From Flavobacteriales bacterium (GTDB taxonomy: Bacteria; Bacteroidota; Bacteroidia; Flavobacteriales; Flavobacteriaceae), in assembly GCA_002747735.1 (NCBI GenBank), contig PDQE01000007.1, positions 1 to 15,181 of the forward strand: a stretch of 15,181 nt of DNA. The letters are read 5' to 3'. Shown piece after piece: positions 1-9,048 of this stretch; positions within the stretch are counted from its first letter, which is position 1; the number at the start of each line of letters is the position of its first letter. Made by a program: the position numbers and the translations under genes. Below the pieces are notes generated by a model, which did not search any database, had not been told where the DNA came from, and was given only the letters and a program-made list of their open reading frames with translations.

Positions 1-147
1 GGTTGCTGTAAATAACCGTTTAAAGCCTCTTAAAGGTTAACCTATTCACTTTTCTAAAATTTATTGCCCAAAATAAATTTTTTTTATCTACAAATACTTA
101 ACAAAGTTTTTTTGCGTTATTAAGGTTGCTAAACAACTTATATAACC

Positions 148-3102
148 ATGAGAAAAGTAAATTATGCTCTCATTTTACTTTTTTACAGCTTGTTCTCTTA
201 TGCACAAATAGCACATACAAATGCTCAAGTGGATACAAAAGAATATGCTGTAAAAACAAAAACCGAGCCAAAACCCATTAAGTATCTAATTAAATATTTA
301 GATATTAACACTAGTCAACCTGATTATGCCGTTACCTTTAATAACGGAAAAGTAGTCTTTAAACAACCTAATGTAAAAAAACTGAGCAGTAACCCAAAAA
401 TTTACGCCCAGTCTAATTTGTTTATAGGCGATACCGGAGAGCAAGGAATAATAGAAAACGCTATTGAGACCACCGGAATTTCCACAAGAAAAATTACCAA
501 AACCGGTGCAGCTTTTACAGCAGACGGTAAAACAGTTTACTTTTCAGCAAAAAAATATAGAAAAAGGCCAAGAAGAAGAGATAAAGAACAGCTTTTTAAA
601 GCCACAATAGATGATAAAGGCAATTGGATAAATATAGAAGAATTGCCTATTACCGGAAAAGATTTTGCTTCTGGCGAGCCATCTTTAAATGCAGATGAAA
701 CCAAATTGTACTTCACATCAGACAGGCCAGAATCATTAGGTGCCACAGATATTTTTGTGGTGGATATTAATGCGGATGGTACTTTTGGTACACCAAAAAA
801 ATTAGGAAATAACATCAATACTTCCGGTTATGAAGTTACACCTTATATTACGGATGATAATATTTTGTATTTTTCATCTGATGGTCGTAGCGGTGGCCAC
901 GGAAAACTGGACGTTTATAAAATTGATTTAAATAACCCCAATGCCAAAGCAGAATTATTAGATGCTCCGGTAAATGGGCCAAATGACGATTTTGCTTTTA
1001 TCATAAATGAAAACGGAGATATGGGCTATTTTTCTTCTAATAGGTTACAAGGAGGAAATAATAGTGATATTTATTCCGTAGTAATAGAAAACAATACCCC
1101 TAAAAATTGTACGCAACTTATAGCCGGAATTGTAAAAGATAAGGACACCGAAGAAGTTATTGCCAATGCAGATATTACCCTTTTAGACCAAGACAATAAT
1201 AAAGTCTCCAACATTAAAACCGATGAAAACGGAGCGTATGAACTTACCCTAAACTGTAATCAGACTTATACATTATTAGCTACCGGAGACCATTATACTA
1301 CGGAAGAGCACATTGTAAATACAGCCAATTATATTGATGCACCAAAATTGGAAGCCAACAAGTTTTTAACCAGACAATTAGAAGAAAACACTGTGGCTAA
1401 AACTGATGATGAAACCGAAGGAAACAATCAAAGCACGGATAACACAACTGAAGATTTTGATGATGAAGCTATAGCCGAAGCCGTTTATTTTGGATTTGAC
1501 AAGTATAATATTACTAATGAAGCAGCAAATGAATTAGACAGAATTGCCCAAATACTAAAACAAAACCAAAATGTACATTTAGAAGTTGGCGGTTACACCG
1601 ATGCCAGAGGTAAATCAGCGTACAACAAAGTACTGTCCGAGAAAAGAGCCAAATCTGCTGTGGATTATTTGATAAGCCAAGGTGTAGATGCAGACAGGTT
1701 AACTTACAAAGGCTACGGCGAAACCAAAATGGTAAACAAATGTGTGGATGGCGTTTCTTGTAGCGAAGCCGCTCATGCGAAAAACCGACGTACCGAGTTT
1801 AACTTTATCAACCCACAAGCATCTATAGGTAAAGATGCACCATCCAAAAAAAAAACAATAATTATATCGCAAACCAATCAAAATCAACCTAAATCAACCA
1901 AACCTGAAAAAGAGTCCTCTCCAGAGGACTCTTTTTCTCAAAAAAAAGAAACAACAGAAACCCCACAATCAGATGAATTAAATATTGATAAGGATAAAAA
2001 AACTATAACAGAAAATACTGTTAAAATAGACAAAGATTACACACAAGCCAAAAAAGAAGGAGAAACAATAGAAGAGCCCAAGATGGCAGTAGCTGACGTA
2101 ACAGCCCCCAAAGTAGATACGCCCGTTCACAATTTTAGGGCAATAGGAAAAAAAACTACAGAAAAAACCGAAGAACCATTAACCGAAGCAGAAGTAACGG
2201 AATTTGATAAACCGTTAACATCAGAAAATAATTCAGAAAAGGCAAAAACTATAACAGAGAAATCTGACAAAAAAATTTCCGAGCAAATTGCAGTAAACAA
2301 TCAAAAAGCAGAGGTTGTAGCCAAAGAAAAATCCAAATCCGATGAAATTTTAAAAAATACCGATACGGAAAAACAATGGGTTCAAAACACGAGTACAACA
2401 ACTCGTTCAGATAAAACCATTACACATAATCGTACCGAAATCAAAAATGAACTATTAGCCAATAGTGAACAGGCGAGAGAAAAATCTGATGAAATTCTTA
2501 AAAATACAAATAAAGAAAACACAGTTGAAACTGATAAACCAAAAGAAGAAGAAATAACAAAAAATACCGTGAGTGTAGAACACGCACTAGATAATCTTAT
2601 TACCGGCAGAAAACCGGATAAGCCAACTGCAGAAGAATTAGAAAAAAAAGCCAAAGAAGATATGGAAGCGGCAAAGGCTAAATCCAAGAAAAAACCCAGA
2701 AAAGTGGCCAATCCTATTCCTGTAAATTCTGTTGTGGTAACACCCATGCAAAACAAAAGAGGGAAGTTTATTGAAAATGACAGGGCAAAAAAAATACATG
2801 CCTTGCGGCTCACTTTTACGGTTATCCCTAATCCCAAAGCAGAAAAAGGGTATAAAGATGCTTATGTAGTCATAAAATCGCCTGATGGAAAGATTATTAG
2901 CCAAAAAGGCCAATTTACCCTGAGTACCGGCGATGAAGAATTTTATACAGATGCCACCAATATCTATTACTTACATCAAAAGATGAAAGTAGTGATGTTT
3001 ATTGAAAAAATAATCCATAAATTTTCTAAAGGCACCTATACAGCTGCGGTGTATATAGAAGGCCTAAAAGTAGGCGAAGCTAAGTTTTTGGTGCAAGGTT
3101 AA
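148..3102 (+). CDS. OmpA-family protein with PD40 repeats, carboxypeptidase-like domain and long C-terminal extension
   Basis: The 984-residue product is exported and probably tethers the outer membrane or a periplasmic complex to peptidoglycan. A signal peptide ends at SYA-Q (cut after about residue 19). Four PD40/WD40-like beta-propeller repeats follow at about 119-315, with the motifs VYFSAKKY, LYFTSDRP, LYFSSDGR and GYFSSNR. A carboxypeptidase regulatory-like domain spans about 321-390. The OmpA C-terminal domain spans about 443-553 and keeps the peptidoglycan-binding pair D485 and R500, plus NRR at 546-548. This order (PD40, regulatory-like, OmpA) resembles the type IX secretion protein PorE, but the N-terminal TPR is missing and no porP/sprF neighbour is present, so a secretion role is unproven. 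Most family members end soon after the OmpA domain. Here there are about 300 residues rich in Lys, Glu and Thr, probably disordered, then a compact beta-rich domain at about 856-984. A terminator-like hairpin lies within the coding sequence at 1906-1937. The ATG at 148 directly precedes the signal peptide. Confidence 0.93.
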   Translation: MRKVNYALILLFYSLFSYAQIAHTNAQVDTKEYAVKTKTEPKPIKYLIKYLDINTSQPDYAVTFNNGKVVFKQPNVKKLSSNPKIYAQSNLFIGDTGEQGIIENAIETTGISTRKITKTGAAFTADGKTVYFSAKKYRKRPRRRDKEQLFKATIDDKGNWINIEELPITGKDFASGEPSLNADETKLYFTSDRPESLGATDIFVVDINADGTFGTPKKLGNNINTSGYEVTPYITDDNILYFSSDGRSGGHGKLDVYKIDLNNPNAKAELLDAPVNGPNDDFAFIINENGDMGYFSSNRLQGGNNSDIYSVVIENNTPKNCTQLIAGIVKDKDTEEVIANADITLLDQDNNKVSNIKTDENGAYELTLNCNQTYTLLATGDHYTTEEHIVNTANYIDAPKLEANKFLTRQLEENTVAKTDDETEGNNQSTDNTTEDFDDEAIAEAVYFGFDKYNITNEAANELDRIAQILKQNQNVHLEVGGYTDARGKSAYNKVLSEKRAKSAVDYLISQGVDADRLTYKGYGETKMVNKCVDGVSCSEAAHAKNRRTEFNFINPQASIGKDAPSKKKTIIISQTNQNQPKSTKPEKESSPEDSFSQKKETTETPQSDELNIDKDKKTITENTVKIDKDYTQAKKEGETIEEPKMAVADVTAPKVDTPVHNFRAIGKKTTEKTEEPLTEAEVTEFDKPLTSENNSEKAKTITEKSDKKISEQIAVNNQKAEVVAKEKSKSDEILKNTDTEKQWVQNTSTTTRSDKTITHNRTEIKNELLANSEQAREKSDEILKNTNKENTVETDKPKEEEITKNTVSVEHALDNLITGRKPDKPTAEELEKKAKEDMEAAKAKSKKKPRKVANPIPVNSVVVTPMQNKRGKFIENDRAKKIHALRLTFTVIPNPKAEKGYKDAYVVIKSPDGKIISQKGQFTLSTGDEEFYTDATNIYYLHQKMKVVMFIEKIIHKFSKGTYTAAVYIEGLKVGEAKFLVQG
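1906..1937 (+). repeat. Perfect 15-bp inverted repeat inside the OmpA gene, terminator-like
   Basis: Positions 1906-1920 (GAAAAAGAGTCCTCT) are exactly complementary to 1923-1937, with two C residues between them. The RNA would form a stem of about 14 bp with a 4-nt loop. The A-run on the 5' arm and the five-T run ending the 3' arm give it the shape of an intrinsic terminator, usable on both strands. It is in frame and encodes residues 587-597, about 40 residues after the end of the OmpA domain. Whether it stops transcription cannot be told from sequence alone. Confidence 0.85.
2335..2508 (+). repeat. Duplicated 9-residue segment in the OmpA-protein linker
   Basis: The peptide KSDEILKNT occurs at residues 730-738 (2335-2361) and again at 779-787 (2482-2508), 49 residues apart. 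The two copies differ at synonymous positions (for example tcc/tct, tta/ctt, acc/aca), so the duplication is not fresh or the peptide is under selection. The surrounding linker is Lys/Glu/Thr-rich and of low complexity. Confidence 0.7.
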
Positions 3103-3537
3103 GAAGAAGTAAATTTTAACCATATTATTAACTAATTATAGCCGGTTGCGGACTGAATTTACATCAAAATATACCATTTTGTTTAGATTTTGTTCAATCA
3201 ACCACAGCATGGGATATGCCTTAGCGTAATACCTTATTTAATCGTATATTCTGTTTTTATAACAAAAAATTGATGAATAATACGGGTTAATTTTCTTTCC
3301 CCCTTACACCCCAATTTTCAGGTGGTTAAAATTCATGGTTAGCAGGGGTATCTTCCTTTATATATTTTTGTAATTTGGCAATTCAAATCAACTATTTTAT
3401 TTGTGAAATTAGCATCAATAAATTTTCTACATTTTTTACAAAAGGCAGTAGTTAAATTTTTTAATGCGATAACTCTGGTAGTTATACGTTCTCAATTTTA
3501 TAATTTATTATCAATCTAATTGCTAAATTTTAAACTT
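3103..3537. other. Non-coding region between the OmpA and macroglobulin genes
   Basis: This 435-nt AT-rich stretch has no convincing open reading frame. No strong hairpin follows the OmpA stop codon, in contrast to the strong one inside that gene. The only recognisable signal is the candidate -7 element at 3363-3370. If that promoter is used, the macroglobulin mRNA carries a leader of roughly 160 nt. Confidence 0.6.
3363..3370 (+). promoter_or_regulatory. Candidate Bacteroidota -7 promoter element for the macroglobulin gene
   Basis: TATTTTTG matches the Bacteroidota sigma-A -7 consensus TAnnTTTG exactly. No clear TTTG -33 element stands at the expected distance upstream, which lowers confidence. 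Transcription would start near 3377. Confidence 0.35.
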
Positions 3538-6500
3538 ATGAAAAAAAGTTTTCTTCTAATCCTCACTTTAATCCTTGCCTTTTCTTGCAAAAAGGAAACT
3601 ACTCATACGGAAACGGACAATCTTTTTAAGTTTAAAGATTACATTTATTACACCACCTCAGGAAACATATCTGTTACAGAACCCATTACTATTGGCTTAG
3701 CCAATGAAATAAAAAATTACACACAGGAACAGCCAATATCAGAGGACATTATCTCTATTTCGCCGGATATAGAGGGAACACTTACCGCTTCTAACGCCAG
3801 AACTTTAAAATTTACACCCAAAGAATATCTGCAACCTGATACAGAATATAAAATAACTGTACACCTTTCGGAATTATATACCAATGTGCCCGATGAATTT
3901 GAAGACTTTACCTTTGCTTTTAAGACAATAAAACCTGCTTTTACTATTAATTTGGAAGCTTTACAATCGTATAGTAGCAATTTAAAGTATTATGAGGGCG
4001 TTTTACGGACTTCGGACTATATCCCATTAGAAAAGGTAAAATCCTTTCTAAAAGCGTCCCAAAAGGGCAAAAAATTATCTGTTAAATGGATGCCGGAAGA
4101 TAATGTTGCCAATATTTTCCCTTTTAGAATAGATAGCATTCATCGGCCAAAAGAAGATACCGAAATTAAAATCTCGTGGTCCGGGGCTTCTTATGATATT
4201 GACAATGAAGGTTCTGAAACCAAAATCATTCCGGGTTTGGCTAATTTTAGCATTATGGATGTTAAGGTTATGCAAACTCCGGCTCAGCATCTGGTCATTA
4301 ATTTTTCAGATCCGTTAAAAAAAGGACAGAATTTTGATGGTTTGGTTACTATCGGCACACAAAAAGATTTAAAATACACCGTAAATGGCAATTTGTTAAA
4401 GGTATATCCTAATAATCGAGTTAAAGGAAATTTACAAGTAGAGGTTTTTCCCGGTATAAAAAGCAATGCCAATTATAAATTGACTTCAAAATTTTCTGAA
4501 ACCATCGCTTTTGAACAATTACATCCTGCGGTAAGATTGATAAGTAATGGCGTAATTTTACCCAATTCTCAAAACTTAAAATTTAATTTTGAAGCCGTAA
4601 ACCTAAAAGCAGTAGATGTAAGGGTAATAAAGATTTTTGAGAACAATATTCTTCAGTTTTTACAAGACGAAAATTTAAACAGTACCAATAAATATAACAT
4701 ACAAAGGGTAGGCCGAAGAGTGGCTAAAAAAACGATAGAACTGGTAAAAACCGATTTTGAAGATGACGGTAAATGGAAAACCTACGCTGTTGACCTCTCA
4801 AAAATGATAAAAACCGACCCCGGAGCCATTTATAGAATAGAACTGGAAATAAAACCGGAATACTCCCTCTACACATGTGACGGTACTCAATTGGCGACTA
4901 ACGTGGAAACGGAATCTTATAACGATTACTTTGAAGAAGAGGAATTTTACAACAACGGTGAAACCCTGTCGGCAGAAGAAGAAAGACTTGAAGAATTGTA
5001 TTGGGATAACTTATCCTATGATTACAGGAAATACGAATATTATGATTGGGATGACCGAAACAACCCTTGTAAAAGAGGATATTACTTGGATGAGGATAAA
5101 ATTGTACGAGCTAATATTTTAGCATCTGATCTGGGCGTTATCGTAAAGAAGGGTTTGTATAAAAAATATCATTTTGCTGTTACGGATTTACTCAGCACTA
5201 AACCGGTTTCCAATGCCAAAATTACACTTTACAACTATCAACAACAGGAAATAGGCAGTGTTTCTACTGATAATCAGGGATTTGCAATGTATCAACCAGA
5301 TAGTAGAGCGTATTTTGCAGTTGTTAAAAAAGGTAAAAACATGATGTATGTAACCTTAAATGAAGGCAATTCTCTTTCCATGAGCAAGTTTGACATCTCC
5401 GGAAGACAAATTGAAGAAGGCATACAAGGCTATATCTATGGCGAACGTGGCGTATGGAGGCCCGGAGACAGTATTCACCTCACTTTTATATTAAATGATA
5501 AGGATAACCCGCTTCCCAAAACTCATCCGGTTCAGTTGACTTTTACTAATCCACAAGGCAAATTATTGGATAAACAAATTGTAGAGAAGAACAAATCCGG
5601 ATTTTATGCTTTTACTTTAAAAACAGATCAAACTTCGCCTACCGGCAATTATACCGCAGTGGTTAATGTGGGTGCGGTAAAGTTTTATAAAAATATAAAA
5701 GTAGAAACGGTAAAACCTAATCGGTTAAAAATAAAACTGGATTTTAAAGATGAGATTTTAAGGCAAACTAAACCTTTGGAAGGTAACCTTCAAATCAATT
5801 GGTTACATGGTGCCCCTGCCAAAAATGTAAAAGCAGATATCACAACCATGCTTTCTACCACATCCACGGCTTTTGAAAAGTATAAAAATTATGTTTTTAC
5901 TGATCCCATTCGCAATTTTTCGTACACCTCCATAGAGGTATTTAATGGCAGTGTAAACACCGAAGGTAATGCTATAATTAACAAGAAGTTAAGTCTTAAT
6001 AACAAACCACCTGGTATGTTAAATGCTACTTTTTTAACCAAGGCTTATGAGGCCGGAGGGGATTTTTCCATAGATGTAACCAGTAAAATTCTGGCTCCGT
6101 ATGAAAATTTTGTGGGCTTACAATCTCCTGAGGAAGACTTGTACGGTTCTTATTCTACGGATAAAGATTATACTTTTGATATTCTTACGGTAACTGATTC
6201 AGGAAAGCCTATTGCCCAAAAAAATTTAGAGCTAAAAGTATATAAAGTAGAATGGCGATGGTGGTGGGATTCTGAATATGATGATTTGGCATCCTACATA
6301 AACAAAGAATATCATGAACCGGTAATTTCCAAAACCTTAAATACCGGAGCAGATGGCAAAGCAAACTTTAAAATAAATATTCCCAACTACGAAGGCGGCA
6401 GGTATTTGATAAGGGTATTAAATCCCAACAGTGGCCATGCAACCGGCAGAACGGCTTATTTCTATAAAGATTGGTGGCGTACACCCGGTGGCTCCGATGG

Positions 6501-9021
6501 TCAAGCAGCCACTACCTTATTGTTTTCTGCGGATAAAGAAGAATATGAGGTGGGCGAAAAAGCTAAAATCGTCTTTCCTTCCGGAAGTAACGGCAGGGCT
6601 TTAATTAGCATTGAAAATAGCACCGGTATTATAAATCAACAATGGGTAACCACAGAAAAAGGTGAAACTACTACAGAAATTTCCATTACTAAGGATATGG
6701 CCCCTAACGTTTATGTAAGCATTTCGCTGATACAACCCCATTCCGAAACGGCCAATGATTTACCTATTCGTATGTACGGGGTTATTCCTTTATTGGTGAA
6801 TGACAAAAACACAATTTTACAACCGCAAGTTACTATGCCGGATGTATTACGTCCTGAAAAACCTTTTACCGTAAAAGTGAGCGAAAAAAACAATAAAGCC
6901 ATGACCTATACATTGGCTATAGTAGATGACGGGCTATTGGATTTAACCAATTTTAAAACACCAAATGCTTGGGACGAATTTTTTGCTAAAGAGGCTTTGG
7001 GCGTATTGTCATGGGATATTTTTGACTATGTTATTGGTGCTTATGGTGGCAGTATTTCTCAAATTTTTGGTATAGGCGGTGGCGATGATGGTGGTGTAAC
7101 TCAACCTCAAAAAGCTAATAGATTTAAACCGGTAGTACGGTATTTGGGGCCGTTTACCCTTAAAAAAGGCAAAACACAAAGCCACAATGTTACCTTGCCA
7201 AAATACGTAGGCTCTGTCCGTACTATGGTAATAGCCGGTAATACAAAAACCGAAGCCTACGGCAGTGCAGAAAAAACTACACCGGTAAGAGAATCCTTGA
7301 TGGTCTTGGCTTCATTGCCCAGAAAATTAAGCCCGGGTGAAAAAGTGATTTTGCCGGTAACAGTATTTGCCATGGAAAAAAAGGTAAAAAATGCCAATAT
7401 TAGTTTAAAACTTAGTAAAGGCATTCGTATTGTTGGAGATAAAACCCAACAGCTTTCATTTTCTCAACCGGATGAGAAGATGGCATATTTTGAATTGGAT
7501 GTAAGTCAGGCCAAAGGGATTAACACTATAGAAGTCTTAGCACAAGGCAGTGGAGAAAAATCGTCTTATACAGTTGAAATAGACGTAGAAAATCCAAATC
7601 CGATAAGCAATCAGGTATCAACCATAATTTTGGAGCCTAATAGCAATCAAACGCTTGATTTTTCAACGTTTGGCGAGCCGGGAACCAACTCTGCTTCAGT
7701 GGAATTTTCTACTCTACCGCCTATGGATTTTACCAGACGTATGAATTACCTAATCCGTTATCCGCATGGTTGTATTGAACAAATAACATCATCGGCGTTT
7801 CCGCAGTTGTATATTGAAGACATTTTGGATTTGACGTATGATAAAAAACAGGAAATAGAAAAAAATGTAAAAGCTACCATTAAAAAAATGAGTCAATATC
7901 AACGGTCTAACGGTGGCTTGAGTTATTGGCCGGGCAATCATGAAGTAGATGACTGGGGTACTTCCTATGCCGGACATTTTATGTTAGAAGCCGAGAAAAA
8001 AGGCTATGTCTTGCCGTTAAACTTTAAAAATAATTGGCTTAGCTATCAGAAAGATGCTGCAAGTAACTGGAGAGCCGGTTACAGACAGTACAATACCAGT
8101 TTGGAACAAGCCTATAGGTTATACACCTTGGCATTAATTGGCCAGCCCGACTTATCAGCCATGAATCGGTTAAGGGAAAATGGCGGATTATCTAATGATG
8201 CCAAATGGCGATTAGCAGCAGCCTATGCTCTTGCCGGCCAGCCTGAAGTAGCTAAAACCATTAGCCAGACGGCAAATATTCATTTTGAATCTAATAATTA
8301 CGATTATTTTACCTATGGTTCTGTGGATAGAAATAGAGCCATGGCATTGGAAACCATGGTTTTGACGGATAATTCCGGTGCCAGGGAAATTGCGGAATAC
8401 ATTGCCAAAGAACTCTCATCTGACCGATGGATGAGTACACAAACTACGGCCTACAGTTTATTGGCCTTAGCCAAAATGGTAGAAAAAGCCGGTGGTAAGG
8501 ATTTGGCAGTAAGTTATTCCTTAAACAATGCCAAAGCCGAAACGGTAGCTACAAAAAAATCTGTAGCCATGCGTAATTTGGCTATTGCCGATGGCAGTAA
8601 TCAGCTAAAAGTATCTAATAATAATCCAAATACCTTATATGTAACCCTTAACAAAAGCGGAAAACTGCCTATAGGCAAGGAATTGGCAGAGCAACGTAAT
8701 TTATCGGCAAAAGTTAATTTTTACACCAAAGCCGGCAAGTTGTTAAATGTGGATAATTTGCCACAAGGCACCAATTTTTTAGCACAGGTTACCATTACCA
8801 ATTTAAAACAGGAAAACGTAAAAAATGTGGCCTTAACAGAAATATTTCCGTCTGGTTGGGAGATAGTAAATACTCGTTTTACCGAATTTAATCAAAATAA
8901 CTATAATAATCTAAACTATATTGATATTAGAGACGACAGGATTAATTATTATTTTGATTTAACCAAACGCGAGAATTATTTTGTTAGAAACTCGGGGAAA
9001 TGGATTACTGTAACCCCTTAA
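3538..9021 (+). CDS. Bacterial alpha-2-macroglobulin family lipoprotein with intact thioester
   Basis: The 1827-residue product belongs to the YfhM/YfaS-like bacterial macroglobulins, envelope proteins thought to trap proteases by covalent capture. It begins MKKSFLLILTLILAFSC, a lipoprotein signal with the lipidated Cys at 17. A TTG start at 3520 would add seven residues before the signal peptide, so the ATG at 3538 is preferred. A Big_5-like fold comes first (about 45-125). An MG2-type domain begins near 631 (GERGVWRPGD), the bait-region domain near 991, and the A2M core near 1200 (VRYLGPF). The thioester motif CIEQ is intact at C1412-Q1415, preceded by YPHG, and heads the alpha-helical thioester domain. 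Macroglobulin MG10-type sequence follows to the C-terminus. An insert rich in Asp, Glu and Tyr lies at about 455-525 and is bracketed by two cysteines. pbpC, the usual partner of thioester-type bacterial macroglobulins, lies downstream beyond an antisense gene. Confidence 0.95.
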   Translation: MKKSFLLILTLILAFSCKKETTHTETDNLFKFKDYIYYTTSGNISVTEPITIGLANEIKNYTQEQPISEDIISISPDIEGTLTASNARTLKFTPKEYLQPDTEYKITVHLSELYTNVPDEFEDFTFAFKTIKPAFTINLEALQSYSSNLKYYEGVLRTSDYIPLEKVKSFLKASQKGKKLSVKWMPEDNVANIFPFRIDSIHRPKEDTEIKISWSGASYDIDNEGSETKIIPGLANFSIMDVKVMQTPAQHLVINFSDPLKKGQNFDGLVTIGTQKDLKYTVNGNLLKVYPNNRVKGNLQVEVFPGIKSNANYKLTSKFSETIAFEQLHPAVRLISNGVILPNSQNLKFNFEAVNLKAVDVRVIKIFENNILQFLQDENLNSTNKYNIQRVGRRVAKKTIELVKTDFEDDGKWKTYAVDLSKMIKTDPGAIYRIELEIKPEYSLYTCDGTQLATNVETESYNDYFEEEEFYNNGETLSAEEERLEELYWDNLSYDYRKYEYYDWDDRNNPCKRGYYLDEDKIVRANILASDLGVIVKKGLYKKYHFAVTDLLSTKPVSNAKITLYNYQQQEIGSVSTDNQGFAMYQPDSRAYFAVVKKGKNMMYVTLNEGNSLSMSKFDISGRQIEEGIQGYIYGERGVWRPGDSIHLTFILNDKDNPLPKTHPVQLTFTNPQGKLLDKQIVEKNKSGFYAFTLKTDQTSPTGNYTAVVNVGAVKFYKNIKVETVKPNRLKIKLDFKDEILRQTKPLEGNLQINWLHGAPAKNVKADITTMLSTTSTAFEKYKNYVFTDPIRNFSYTSIEVFNGSVNTEGNAIINKKLSLNNKPPGMLNATFLTKAYEAGGDFSIDVTSKILAPYENFVGLQSPEEDLYGSYSTDKDYTFDILTVTDSGKPIAQKNLELKVYKVEWRWWWDSEYDDLASYINKEYHEPVISKTLNTGADGKANFKINIPNYEGGRYLIRVLNPNSGHATGRTAYFYKDWWRTPGGSDGQAATTLLFSADKEEYEVGEKAKIVFPSGSNGRALISIENSTGIINQQWVTTEKGETTTEISITKDMAPNVYVSISLIQPHSETANDLPIRMYGVIPLLVNDKNTILQPQVTMPDVLRPEKPFTVKVSEKNNKAMTYTLAIVDDGLLDLTNFKTPNAWDEFFAKEALGVLSWDIFDYVIGAYGGSISQIFGIGGGDDGGVTQPQKANRFKPVVRYLGPFTLKKGKTQSHNVTLPKYVGSVRTMVIAGNTKTEAYGSAEKTTPVRESLMVLASLPRKLSPGEKVILPVTVFAMEKKVKNANISLKLSKGIRIVGDKTQQLSFSQPDEKMAYFELDVSQAKGINTIEVLAQGSGEKSSYTVEIDVENPNPISNQVSTIILEPNSNQTLDFSTFGEPGTNSASVEFSTLPPMDFTRRMNYLIRYPHGCIEQITSSAFPQLYIEDILDLTYDKKQEIEKNVKATIKKMSQYQRSNGGLSYWPGNHEVDDWGTSYAGHFMLEAEKKGYVLPLNFKNNWLSYQKDAASNWRAGYRQYNTSLEQAYRLYTLALIGQPDLSAMNRLRENGGLSNDAKWRLAAAYALAGQPEVAKTISQTANIHFESNNYDYFTYGSVDRNRAMALETMVLTDNSGAREIAEYIAKELSSDRWMSTQTTAYSLLALAKMVEKAGGKDLAVSYSLNNAKAETVATKKSVAMRNLAIADGSNQLKVSNNNPNTLYVTLNKSGKLPIGKELAEQRNLSAKVNFYTKAGKLLNVDNLPQGTNFLAQVTITNLKQENVKNVALTEIFPSGWEIVNTRFTEFNQNNYNNLNYIDIRDDRINYYFDLTKRENYFVRNSGKWITVTP

Positions 9022-9048
9022 AGACGCGATTTATCGCATCTTTAAGGG
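9015..9048 (+). terminator. Stem-loop between convergent genes, overlapping both stop codons
   Basis: Positions 9015-9029 pair with 9034-9048 in a 15-bp stem with one C/A mismatch (9025/9038) and a TTTA loop. A run of seven T follows at 9055-9061, so it works best as a terminator for the macroglobulin gene on the plus strand. The minus strand has no T-run after the stem, but the hairpin may still protect or end the deaminase transcript. The stem contains the macroglobulin stop (9019-9021) and the deaminase stop (9042-9044). Confidence 0.75.

Noticed and set aside
1..147. Promoter upstream of the OmpA-family gene (TAAGGTTG at 121-128)
   Set aside because: It differs from TAnnTTTG at one base, has no paired -33 element, and would leave almost no leader. 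GGTTGCT at 1 and 124 is a short repeat with no evident meaning.
2382..2837. Minus-strand open frame of 151 codons within the OmpA-family gene
   Set aside because: It mirrors the Lys/Glu-rich linker, giving Phe/Leu/Ser-rich translation with no motif. It is a shadow of the low-complexity coding strand.
3313..3333. AATTTT/AAAATT hairpin in the non-coding region before the macroglobulin gene
   Set aside because: Only six A/T pairs, expected by chance in such AT-rich DNA.
3520..3537. Upstream TTG start for the macroglobulin gene
   Set aside because: It would place MLNFKL before an otherwise standard lipoprotein signal peptide. The ATG at 3538 gives the normal MKK start and a Cys at 17.
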